A stretch of 36,826 nt of DNA from the NCBI GenBank assembly GCA_005878835.1, contig VBMV01000095.1, positions 1 to 36,826 of the forward strand, given 5' to 3'. The notes under the pieces were generated by a model. That model made no database searches and was not told the origin of the DNA. It saw nothing but the letters and a program-made list of their open reading frames with translations. The stretch comes from Gammaproteobacteria bacterium (lineage in GTDB: Bacteria > Pseudomonadota > Gammaproteobacteria > Steroidobacterales > Steroidobacteraceae). The position numbers were made by a program, and so were the translations under genes. This document shows positions 7,769 through 15,357 of this stretch, piece by piece (within the stretch, counting starts at the first letter, position 1; each line of letters starts with the position of its first letter).

Positions 7769-10267
7769 TCACAACTCCATGGCCGGGTTGCCGCCCCAGC
7801 GCGCACCTCGTGGGACATCCTCTCCCTTCATGAGGAAGGAGTCGGCTGCCAGCACCGAGCCGTCACCCATCGTCACGCCGTAGAGGACGAATGCGCCCAC
7901 CCCGATCGTGCAGCCGGCGCCAACCCTGGTTCGGTCGCATTTGAAAGTGCCGTCCTCCTGCGAGTGGCACTGGATCTTGCTGCGGTAATTGAGGACAGAC
8001 TCATCCCCGATGGCGGTGAGAGTCGGCTCGGAGATGTGCGCGCCGTCGTCGAAGGTCCTCCTGCCGACCTGAACGCCCATCAGCCGCCAGAGCACGTTCT
8101 TGAACGGCGTGCCATCGAAAGCGTGCAGGTAGTGAATCGGATGCACCTTCCAAATCCGTTCAGCCCACCAGAAATCGGGATGGTAGACGGAGCAAATGGT
8201 CGGCTGTGTTGGGTGCAACGCGACGATGCAACGCTGCACCCCGCACAGGAAGACAGCGGTGACCACCACGCTGAGCGCGAACAACACGGCGTTCAGCCCG
8301 TGTGGAAGCAGGTCGTAGAGCTCGACGGCGGCCAGGTAGAGCAAGGCGAACAGGAAGACGCCCAGCCACCGTGTGACGAGGAAAATGCCGATGGTCTGAA
8401 GGTCGCATCGATTCTTTGCCGCCAGGCCGCGTCGCAATGCTTCCCCCGTCCGCAGATGATCGAATCGCATGTCGCGCTCGACAGAACGCGGAATCTCGAA
8501 ACATGGGGAGCCTAGGAGGCCGACCCCTTCACGGATCTTTCCGTCGAGCGGAACCAGCACCTTGGTCCCGAGAAGGACGTTGTCGCCGGTCCTGCCGCCG
8601 GCGGGATACGTGACGTCGTTCCCCACGAAGTTATGAGGCCCGATCGCTACGCGCGACACGCGGAAGGACGTACTCGAAACCTCGTCGTTCACCAGATGCA
8701 GCCCGTCCGCGACCATCGAGCCGCTGCCGACAGCGCTCAGTGACGGGTTCGCGTGCATCACCTCGGTGCCGAAATTCACGCCGGTCTGCACGACCGGCTT
8801 GAGGCGATATCCAAGCCACTGCAGGAAGTGAACGATGAGAGAGCTGTCACCGAACAGGTATGTGAAGAACCTCATTCTGCCAATCCGCGCAATCGCCCGG
8901 TGCGCGGCGTCGTGAAAACCGTACAGCGGATAGACGACGTCCGGCTTGACGAAGCCACTCAACAGGCGAGACACGGCGACCACGAGGAGGAGGCCTGCGA
9001 GTGCGAGGCCGAAGAAAATCACCAGTGAGAGGATCACCGCTTCGATCAGGAGCGCGACCAGGGTGCTCGCACCCGCGCTCGGATCCAGCACCTGAGCCAG
9101 CGAGGATGCCCCGTCGATCGCCAAAGTCGCACCCCCCGCGAGGAGCGGCAGGCACAGCAGCAGGACGACGAGCACGGCGGCCGTGGAATACACGGCCCGA
9201 CGCCACGTACTCGCCTGAGCCGACGGGACTCTCAGGTAGTTCACGTCCGTGCGCTGTGCCGGAGATCCGTGCCAGCGCTCGCCGGTCGGCACCGCCTGGC
9301 CGCTGTGTAAACCGGAGGCGTGACCGAGCTGCGCTCGATCCCCCATGAACGTGTTGATGTCGAGCACGGAACGTTCGCCGACGAAAACGTCCCGCCCGAG
9401 CGTGACCGGCCCGAGCTCGAGCCGCCCAGCCTGCGCCCGGTAGCACTGCAACATCGCTTCCTTGCGGATCACCGTCCCTGCGCCGATGGTCAGCAGATCG
9501 GTGCACACCGGCACGCGCCGGGAGAAGATCACGACGCCGGGCCCGATTCTCGCGCCCAGCGCCCTCAGGTACAGGAGGTACACGGGCGTGCCGATGAACA
9601 TGCGGGCGGCCGGGCTCGATCGGATGAGCGTCTTGACGATCCAGAACCGGAAGTAAGCGAGGCTCCACAGGCGGATGTGCTGGCTCTTCCAACGGCCGAT
9701 GAGCACCCACTTCGCCGCGATCGGAACGGCGCAGGCAAGGAGGAAAGCCGCGCTACTGGCCAGTACCAAGCGCCCGCAAGCCTCGACGGCACTCGAGCCG
9801 CTCGCGACCCACCGGGAGCTCCAGGCGATGCCGACTACGGCGAGATAGGAGTATGCGAGGAAAAACAGGGCCTGCAGCGCTCCGCAAAGGATGTACTCCC
9901 GCGCGCTGGTTGGTGTCGCCGCCTCGATCGCCGCCGAGCCTGGCGGCTGGACAGGTTTGGGCGCCGCGTCCGCGAGCGCCGCTGCAAGGCTGCGGATCGT
10001 CGGATGCCGGTAGATGTCCTTCATGGTGACCGACGGCAGGTCGCCTCGCTTCCTCACTCGCGCGCAGAACTTGGCCATCACCAGGGAGTCAGCGCCCAGT
10101 TGATCAAAAAAGTGGCTGTCGACGGACAGACGATCGGCGCGCAGAACCTCCGCCAGGACCTCGGCGAGGGTGCGTTCGGCGCGCGTCATCGCGTCGGCGC
10201 AGCGCTCCTGAGTCACCGCACATTCGGCGGATCCGACCTGAGCCCCCTTGGCAAGTGCGTCTTTCAT
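7769..10267 (-). CDS. Pls/PosA-type NRPS terminal membrane protein with N-terminal carrier domain
   Basis: An 832-residue membrane protein. Residues about 28-100 are a phosphopantetheine carrier domain with Ser61 in FFDQLGADSL. Then come about six membrane segments (near 128-150, 166-190, 358-384, 402-432, 636-660, 668-690). Between and after them are three soluble segments rich in left-handed beta-helix hexapeptide patterns (about 228-340, 490-610, 725-832). This matches the C-terminal half of epsilon-poly-lysine synthetase-like proteins (NRPS terminal domain family), where three tandem domains carry out peptide-bond formation in or at the membrane. Here that half is a separate protein with its own carrier. 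The start overlaps the sbnB stop (ATGA) after a GAGGAGG site. The likely role is condensation and export of an isopeptide-linked product. The acyltransferase-like fold leaves room for another transfer reaction. Confidence 0.85.
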   Translation of the reverse strand: MKDALAKGAQVGSAECAVTQERCADAMTRAERTLAEVLAEVLRADRLSVDSHFFDQLGADSLVMAKFCARVRKRGDLPSVTMKDIYRHPTIRSLAAALADAAPKPVQPPGSAAIEAATPTSAREYILCGALQALFFLAYSYLAVVGIAWSSRWVASGSSAVEACGRLVLASSAAFLLACAVPIAAKWVLIGRWKSQHIRLWSLAYFRFWIVKTLIRSSPAARMFIGTPVYLLYLRALGARIGPGVVIFSRRVPVCTDLLTIGAGTVIRKEAMLQCYRAQAGRLELGPVTLGRDVFVGERSVLDINTFMGDRAQLGHASGLHSGQAVPTGERWHGSPAQRTDVNYLRVPSAQASTWRRAVYSTAAVLVVLLLCLPLLAGGATLAIDGASSLAQVLDPSAGASTLVALLIEAVILSLVIFFGLALAGLLLVVAVSRLLSGFVKPDVVYPLYGFHDAAHRAIARIGRMRFFTYLFGDSSLIVHFLQWLGYRLKPVVQTGVNFGTEVMHANPSLSAVGSGSMVADGLHLVNDEVSSTSFRVSRVAIGPHNFVGNDVTYPAGGRTGDNVLLGTKVLVPLDGKIREGVGLLGSPCFEIPRSVERDMRFDHLRTGEALRRGLAAKNRCDLQTIGIFLVTRWLGVFLFALLYLAAVELYDLLPHGLNAVLFALSVVVTAVFLCGVQRCIVALHPTQPTICSVYHPDFWWAERIWKVHPIHYLHAFDGTPFKNVLWRLMGVQVGRRTFDDGAHISEPTLTAIGDESVLNYRSKIQCHSQEDGTFKCDRTRVGAGCTIGVGAFVLYGVTMGDGSVLAADSFLMKGEDVPRGARWGGNPAMEL

Positions 10268-11292
10268 GCCTCCTCAGCCCATGGACCGGGCAGGAACGAA
10301 GCGACCACTGTCTGCAGCCCCCGCTGGAGCGCGAGGTCTGTGACCAGTTTGCCGACGGCAAGATCTAGCACCCCCAGCCCGAACGGGCTGAACACGCAGG
10401 CGGTCCCGGAACCGTTCCTGGCGGGGCTCCGGCCGCTGAGAATGTCGGGCAGGCTACAACGGATGAATTTCCTGTGCCCCACGAGTTGTTCCGCCAGATG
10501 CACCGAAGTTTGGGCGCGACAGACGTGATCGATGTCATCCACCACGTTGTCGCAGGAGAGTATGACGTCGGGAGTCAGATCCCGCAGCGACACATGCAGG
10601 ATCACGCTCCCTCGAGGGCAGTCGCGAAGTTCGCCAATGTGGGGCGTGACCGCCGTGGTGGCAATGGAAACGAGCGGAGAGTCACGCAGCACGGCCCCGA
10701 CATCAGTGGCAATCTCTACCTCGACCTCGTCGAAGATCCTCCGACACTTGTTCTGGAACCGCTGCGCACGGGCTTCGTCCTGGTCGAAGAGGACGAAGGT
10801 TTCCACGTTGGGGAACACGGCCAGGAGGAATCGCGCAATCTCGAAATTGATCAAGCCGCACCCGATCATCCCAACGCGGCCGGCTTCGCTGCCCTTGAGC
10901 AGGCATTGGGCGGCCAGAGCCGCGCTGGCCGCGGTCCGCTTCGCGTTGATCGCGGACCCCTCGAGCACGGCTTCGGGCCGCCCCGTCTGCGGTGAATTCA
11001 AGATCACCACCGCGGAGGCGCGGTCGACGCCACGATTCAGATTGTCCGGAAACGAGGAGACCCATTTGACGCCAGCGATCCGGCAGGCACCGCCGAGGTA
11101 AGCGGGCAGCGCGACGATTCGGTCCCGCGGCTGGCCGGGGAATGGCAAGAAGGTCGAGTGGGGCAGCGAGCTGTCGCCATCGCCGTGGGTTTCGTACGCC
11201 CTCCGCACCGCCTGGATCAGCTCGAGCTCGCGTCCGGCCAGCACCTCACGGACTTCGGAGCCCCTCAAGAGTACGATGTCGCCATCACGCAT
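10264..11292 (-). CDS. sbnB: 2,3-diaminopropionate biosynthesis protein SbnB-like
   Basis: A 342-residue NAD-dependent enzyme of the ornithine cyclodeaminase/mu-crystallin family. In the staphyloferrin B pathway SbnB oxidatively cleaves N-(1-amino-1-carboxy-2-ethyl)-glutamate to L-Dap plus 2-oxoglutarate. The nucleotide-binding signature GMIGCGLIN is at about 140-148, and KWVSSFPDNLNRG (about 76-88) is typical of the SbnB subgroup. Pairing with an SbnA-like gene makes the Dap assignment much safer than for the broad family alone. The ATG at 11292 overlaps the sbnA stop by 8 bases, within the second copy of a 53-bp tandem duplication. The end overlaps the next gene by ATGA. Confidence 0.9.
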   Translation of the reverse strand: MRDGDIVLLRGSEVREVLAGRELELIQAVRRAYETHGDGDSSLPHSTFLPFPGQPRDRIVALPAYLGGACRIAGVKWVSSFPDNLNRGVDRASAVVILNSPQTGRPEAVLEGSAINAKRTAASAALAAQCLLKGSEAGRVGMIGCGLINFEIARFLLAVFPNVETFVLFDQDEARAQRFQNKCRRIFDEVEVEIATDVGAVLRDSPLVSIATTAVTPHIGELRDCPRGSVILHVSLRDLTPDVILSCDNVVDDIDHVCRAQTSVHLAEQLVGHRKFIRCSLPDILSGRSPARNGSGTACVFSPFGLGVLDLAVGKLVTDLALQRGLQTVVASFLPGPWAEEA

Positions 11293-11380
11293 GGCTCGGG
11301 CTCCTGTTGTCCCTGCCAGAGATGTGCGATGTCGCCATCATGCATGGCTCGAGCTCCGCTTGCCCCTGCCAGAGGTGTGC
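11275..11380. repeat. 53-bp tandem duplication across the sbnA/sbnB junction
   Basis: Two adjacent 53-base units, 11275-11327 and 11328-11380, match at most positions, followed by about 10 bases of a third. The unit contains the start region of sbnB (ATGCrTGATGGCGACATCG on the minus strand). Since 53 is not a multiple of three, the second copy changes the reading frame at the sbnA end and moves its stop. The first-copy ATG opens only a short dead-end frame of about 24 codons. Confidence 0.9.
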
Positions 11381-12331
11381 GATATCGCCAAAGTGCTCCG
11401 CGACCCACTCGTCGCAATAGACGGTATCGAGGTAGCGTTCTCCGCGGTCGTGAAAAATAGCCACGCACGTCGCGCCCCTGGGCATGCGGTCCTTCACCTG
11501 TTGTACTGCCATGAGCACTCCTCCCGACGAGCCGCCGGCGAGGATGGCCTCGGTCTGCACCAAGCGGCGGCAACCAACGACACAGTCCAAGTCCGTCACC
11601 CGCAGACACTCATCGGCCAGGTCGGCGCGGTAGAGCTCGGGGCGCCTGGCCGACCCGTGTCCTGGAATGAGCCGCTTGGCCGGCTTGCCGCCGAAAATCA
11701 CGCTGCCGTGAGCATCGACCGCGAAGACCCTGGTGCTCAAGTGGTGATCCCGAATGTACTCGGCGCAGCCCCTGAGCGTGCCGCACGTGCCGGTGGCCAC
11801 GAAGAGGTAGTCGATCCTCCCATCCAGTTCCGTCGCGATCTCGTCCATCGTGGTGCGATAGTGCGCCTGGGCATTGGCCAGGTTGGCATACTGGTTGGTC
11901 CAGACGCAGTCCTCGATGGTCTGCAGGAGAGTCTGGACGCGATTGATCCTTGCGTGGAGGAACTCTCCCGTCACCGGATCGGGTTTTGAGACCAGATCGA
12001 TCTGTGCGCCGTACGCTCTGAGGATACGAATGTTCTGTGCGGTGGTTTTCGGGTCCACCACGCAGATGAATCGCAATCCCAGGTAGCGGCAGGCTTGCGC
12101 CAAGCCGATCCCCAGGTTCCCAGAACTGGACTCGATCACCACGGTCGAAGGTTTGATCGCCCCGGTGCGCATCGCCTCCTGGAGAATGTGTAACGCCGGC
12201 CTGTCTTTGGCGCTCCCGCCCGGATTGAATCCTTCCAGCTTGGCGAAGAGAGAAAACGGGATGTCTGGGAGCACCCGCGTCAATCTTACTAGCGGTGTGT
12301 GGCCGATCGTGGACAAGATGCTCTCTTCCAT
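11285..12331 (-). CDS. sbnA: 2,3-diaminopropionate biosynthesis protein SbnA-like (PLP-dependent)
   Basis: Pyridoxal-phosphate enzyme of the cysteine synthase family. SbnA condenses O-phospho-L-serine with L-glutamate to the precursor that SbnB cleaves to L-Dap. From ATG 12331 it has 348 residues and begins MEESILSTIGHTPLVRL, the usual N-terminus. The PLP lysine is in NPGGSAKDRPA, the phosphate loop is GTCGT, and SSSGNLG and GGSSGG are present. The frame stays open upstream to an ATG at 12457, but the added 42 residues are encoded by repeat DNA and are unlikely to be protein. The last 17 or so residues come from a 53-bp duplication that shifted the frame and gave a new C-terminus, so they are probably not conserved. 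First gene of the operon. Confidence 0.88.
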   Translation of the reverse strand: MEESILSTIGHTPLVRLTRVLPDIPFSLFAKLEGFNPGGSAKDRPALHILQEAMRTGAIKPSTVVIESSSGNLGIGLAQACRYLGLRFICVVDPKTTAQNIRILRAYGAQIDLVSKPDPVTGEFLHARINRVQTLLQTIEDCVWTNQYANLANAQAHYRTTMDEIATELDGRIDYLFVATGTCGTLRGCAEYIRDHHLSTRVFAVDAHGSVIFGGKPAKRLIPGHGSARRPELYRADLADECLRVTDLDCVVGCRRLVQTEAILAGGSSGGVLMAVQQVKDRMPRGATCVAIFHDRGERYLDTVYCDEWVAEHFGDIAHLWQGQAELEPCMMATSHISGRDNRSPSHA

Positions 12332-12409
12332 GATTGCTCTCGCCTCCAGCTTCAGGATGCCCGGAATTTCCTTTGCCTCGACGGCAGGGGCGGTCCCCGA
12401 GATGTCCCT

Positions 12410-12443
12410 GAGATACAGTTGACGTTGAGATACAGCTGACGTT
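12410..12443. repeat. 17-bp tandem direct repeat upstream of sbnA
   Basis: Two abutting 17-base units (12410-12426 and 12427-12443) read GAGATACAGyTGACGTT and differ at one base. They lie about 80 bases upstream of the sbnA start. Position and symmetry suggest a regulator-binding repeat, but no known operator is recognised. Confidence 0.7.
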
Positions 12444-12650
12444 GGTCGCCAGACCAACGGACGCCCCAGTGACCTGTCTCAGGCACTGGTTAAAAGCCGC
12501 CGAAGAAACGGGATCGAGCTGCCAAACGGGCGCGCTGTCCTCTGACAGCGGAAACGTCGACAGGATCGCGTTTCAACTCCGGGCGACACAGATGGCTTAG
12601 CTCGCGTTAAACTGAGACCTAACAGTCGAGACTCGACTTACTGAGAGTAA
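12440..12650. promoter_or_regulatory. Cluster of inverted repeats upstream of the biosynthetic operon
   Basis: Four perfect inverted repeats lie within 211 bases: CGTTGGTC-N4-GACCAACG (12440-12459), CGCTGTC-CTCT-GACAGCG (12533-12550), AGTCGAG-A-CTCGACT (12624-12638) and TTACT-GAG-AGTAA (12638-12650). The first nearly abuts the 17-bp tandem repeat. This is the only sizeable non-coding region before sbnA, so it should contain the promoter and operators of the seven-gene operon. I could not place a convincing -35/-10 pair on the minus strand. Confidence 0.45.
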
Positions 12651-13218
12651 CTTTAGTAATTCCAGAGTGCCGCGCAATAAGGTGAAACCCGTAACGGGTG
12701 CGCGCGAACGTGAACGCAGCATAAACGGCACGTGAGCTCGATTACACGGAATCGATTACCGCAAGGCCTGCAGCGTAACCTCGACGCTTTGCGACGGACA
12801 AGCCGCCGTCGATGGCGAACGAAAGCGTCTCCATATCCCAACACGCCCGTTTCGCCCGCGGGACAAAAGCCACCCAGAATTTCCGGTTCCTGGCTGAGCG
12901 CTGGACCCTGGCGCGGCTGCGTCACCAACGCGTGTTCAGTCTCGTGGAGTTGAGTGCCGCGATCCGGCCGTTCGCGATCGGGGCGCTGTGCCGAAGGCCA
13001 CGGCAAAGTGGCGCACAGCGCCAGGGAAAAGAATGCTGGCACCGGCAGGGATGTAGCAGGATGGTGGGACAGGGCGCCGGAACAGGGCAGGGCGGCGGTA
13101 GCGGGATGCCAACTGGTGGGACAATGCGAGCTGCCGTAGCATCGAGCACACCAAGCTTTGCTGTGAGCGACCTGAACCTCCGCCCTGCGCTGGTGACGAG
13201 ACGGATCGGGGTTGAGCC
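12651..13218. other. Gene-free stretch upstream of mtnA
   Basis: Apart from the IS21 remnant, no coding sequence is supported. Overlapping open frames on both strands (for example 12653-13042 on the minus strand) have low-complexity or unrecognisable translations. Positions 13030-13130 are G-rich with repeated GGGACA/GGCAGGG-like words. No riboswitch or clear promoter for mtnA was recognised. Confidence 0.5.
12884..12970 (+). mobile_element. Remnant of an IS21-family transposase (IstA C-terminal piece)
   Basis: The plus strand encodes FLAERWTLARLRHQRVFSL followed by VELSAAIR, which matches the IstA pattern (V)ERWILARLRxxxFFSLAELNAAIR of IS21-family transposases. Only about 29 residues are recognisable. 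The frame before and after shows no transposase similarity, and neither istB nor terminal repeats are seen. It is a dead fragment marking past insertion at the upstream edge of the biosynthetic operon. Confidence 0.6.
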
Positions 13219-14310
13219 ATGAGAATATCTGGCACGCACTACCGCGCGATTTGGATTACGGAATCCGGAACCGTTCGGGTGATCGATCAGTCCCGTCTGC
13301 CTTTCGAGTTCGCCACCATCGACCTCGAGACTCTCGCCGATGCGGCGCACGCGATCAAAACCATGGTGGTGCGTGGTGCGCCGCTGATCGGAGCAACGGC
13401 GGCATATGGCATGGCACTCGCTGCGCGCGCGAACCCCTCGGACTCGCACCTCACGGAAGCGGCTCGGACACTGCACGCGACGCGTCCAACGGCGATCAAT
13501 CTGGTCTGGGCATTGACGAGGATGCGCACAATGCTCGCGGAAGTGCAGCCAAAGGAGCGAGTTGATGTGGCGTTGCGGGAAGCTGCCGCAATCTGTGATG
13601 CCGACGTCGAGCAATGCCGCTTGATTGGTGTACACGGGCTGGAACTCATCCGCGGACTCGCCAAAACCGCCGGCCGAACGCTCAACATTCTCACGCACTG
13701 TAACGCCGGTTGGCTTGCCTGCGTTGATTGGGGCACCGCACTTGCGCCTGTCTACATGGCGCATGACGCCCGGATACCCGTGCACGTATGGGTCGATGAA
13801 ACCCGCCCGCGCAACCAGGGCGCGGCGCTAACGGCCTTCGAGCTCGGGGCGCACGGCGTACCTCACACGGTCATTGCGGATAATCTGGGCGGGCATCTGA
13901 TGCAACGCGGCCAGGTGGATTTGGTGATTGTCGGAAGCGACCGCACGACAGCGGGGGCAGACGTATGCAACAAGGTGGGCACGTACCTCAAAGCGCTTGC
14001 GGCCCGGGATAATGGCGTGCCTTTTTATGCGGCCCTGCCAGTCAGCAGCATCGATTGGTCGCTGCAGGCGGGGTCTGCTGTTCCAATCGAGGAGCGATCG
14101 CCGGATGAGGTCACGCACATCACCGGCCGCAGCTCTTCGGGCCGGATTGAAACCGTCAGGCTGGTGCCGGAAGGGAGCACCGCGCTGAACCTCGCCTTCG
14201 ACGTGACACCCGCACGGCTGGTGACCGGACTGATCACGGAGCGAGGCATTTGCTCCGCGAGTCGTGCAGGATTGCAACGACTGTATCCTGAGCTGCGAGC
14301 AGCGGAATGA
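13219..14310 (+). CDS. mtnA: S-methyl-5-thioribose-1-phosphate isomerase
   Basis: Cytoplasmic enzyme of 5-methylthioadenosine salvage that converts methylthioribose-1-phosphate to methylthioribulose-1-phosphate. The 363 residues have the normal family length. Diagnostic features are RGAPLIG (52-58), the catalytic Cys161 in THCNAG, and the catalytic Asp241 in VGSDRTTAGADVCNKVGTY. The ATG at 13219 follows a G-rich stretch without a strong ribosome site. The gene overlaps the next by ATGA (14307-14310), indicating a two-gene salvage unit with the aldolase. The other classical salvage genes (mtnC, mtnD, mtnK, mtnP) are not in this window. Confidence 0.95.
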   Translation: MRISGTHYRAIWITESGTVRVIDQSRLPFEFATIDLETLADAAHAIKTMVVRGAPLIGATAAYGMALAARANPSDSHLTEAARTLHATRPTAINLVWALTRMRTMLAEVQPKERVDVALREAAAICDADVEQCRLIGVHGLELIRGLAKTAGRTLNILTHCNAGWLACVDWGTALAPVYMAHDARIPVHVWVDETRPRNQGAALTAFELGAHGVPHTVIADNLGGHLMQRGQVDLVIVGSDRTTAGADVCNKVGTYLKALAARDNGVPFYAALPVSSIDWSLQAGSAVPIEERSPDEVTHITGRSSSGRIETVRLVPEGSTALNLAFDVTPARLVTGLITERGICSASRAGLQRLYPELRAAE

Positions 14311-15032
14311 CGGAACCCAATGCCGGCGCCGGCCGCGCGGACTTGCGCACGATGGTGATTGCCGCCTGTCGTGAGCTGGCGCGTCGTGGTCTGACGTATG
14401 GCACCTCGGGCAATGTCAGCGTGCGCTGCGATGAGCGGCGGTTCTTCGTGAGCCCGACCGGGATGGATTACGAGGTGCTGCAAGCCGATGATGTTCCGCT
14501 CATGGACCTCGATGGACGTTGGTTCGGCCGCCGCCGCCCCTCGAGCGAATGGCGGTTCCACCGCGACATATTCAACTCGCGGCACGATGTGGGCGCGATC
14601 GTTCACACTCATTCGCCACGAGCGACCGCGCTCGCCTGCACCGGCCGGGGCATTCCAGCATTCCATTACATGGTGGCGGTTGCGGGCGGGAGCGATATCC
14701 GCTGCGCCCCATATCACGCATTCGGTACGCAGGAGCTCTCGGATGCAGCGCTGGCCGCCTTGAAGGATCGCAACGCGTGTCTGCTGGCCAATCACGGGGT
14801 CATTGCCACTGGCGCGGACCTCCCTGGCGCCATCTTGCTTGCCGGCGAGGTCGAAAACCTCGCGCTCCAATACACTGTGGCCCTGTCCCTGGGAGAAGTC
14901 CGCATTCTCGATGACACCGAGATGTGCCGCGTCATCGAGAAGTTCCGCACCTACGGGCAACAGAATGCAGCCGACGCCGACCTGATCTTCGGCGGAGCTC
15001 AGCCTGGTGCGGTCAATGAACGGAACGCATGA
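14307..15032 (+). CDS. Class II aldolase/adducin family protein (probable methylthioribulose-1-phosphate aldolase)
   Basis: A 241-residue zinc aldolase of the L-fuculose-phosphate aldolase type. Zinc ligands match FucA: E81 in SSEWRFH, H100 and H102 in VHTHS, and H163 in ANHG. The N-terminal TYGTSGNVSVR phosphate-binding segment is present. Because it overlaps mtnA by 4 bases, the likely substrate is methylthioribulose-1-phosphate. A FucA-like aldolase would split it to DHAP and methylthioacetaldehyde (the DHAP shunt). The alternative is MtnB dehydratase, which belongs to the same superfamily, but the sequence around FHYMVAVAGG resembles FucA more than MtnB. The assignment rests on context plus family. 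Confidence 0.8.
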   Translation: MTEPNAGAGRADLRTMVIAACRELARRGLTYGTSGNVSVRCDERRFFVSPTGMDYEVLQADDVPLMDLDGRWFGRRRPSSEWRFHRDIFNSRHDVGAIVHTHSPRATALACTGRGIPAFHYMVAVAGGSDIRCAPYHAFGTQELSDAALAALKDRNACLLANHGVIATGADLPGAILLAGEVENLALQYTVALSLGEVRILDDTEMCRVIEKFRTYGQQNAADADLIFGGAQPGAVNERNA

Positions 15033-15238
15033 GTGAAGGTGGTTCCACGCCGTCGATGCATGCGGCAGCAACCCGGCAACGGAAGCGGCTATCTGGTGTT
15101 CGCCGCCGCGTCTTGCGTGAGCTGGCTGCCGGAACAAAGCGCTCAGCCGAGGAGTGGGCCGACTTCAAACGGCGCGGCTGGAGCGCGGTGTACGCAAAGC
15201 GGTCTGCACGAGGTGTTTCGGCGTTACGGTCCTTTTGA
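15029..15238 (+). CDS. Small basic hypothetical protein (doubtful)
   Basis: A 69-codon frame whose ATG overlaps the aldolase stop (ATGA), which favours coupled translation. The product is Arg/Lys-rich with no signal peptide, membrane segment or family I recognise. A second frame of similar length (from 15033) competes in the same place. It may be chance coding after the aldolase; the 15239-15357 remainder shows nothing further. Confidence 0.25.
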   Translation: MSEGGSTPSMHAAATRQRKRLSGVRRRVLRELAAGTKRSAEEWADFKRRGWSAVYAKRSARGVSALRSF

Positions 15239-15357
15239 AGCGTGAGTAAACTATTCGTTTGACCGCGGATCGGGTCGGCGGGCGCGCTTCAGGCCAAGCT
15301 TGCCGGTCACCTTCTCGCCAGCATCGAACCTCATCAGACTTTGTGGAGGACCCAGCC

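Noticed and set aside
12470-12490. Lux-box-like element (ACCTGTCTCAGGCACTGGT)
   Set aside because: Only partly symmetrical, and no luxI/luxR-type gene is in the window.
12653-13042. Minus-strand 129-codon frame
   Set aside because: Overlaps the IS21 remnant on the other strand; the translation is Arg/Cys-rich and matches nothing I know.
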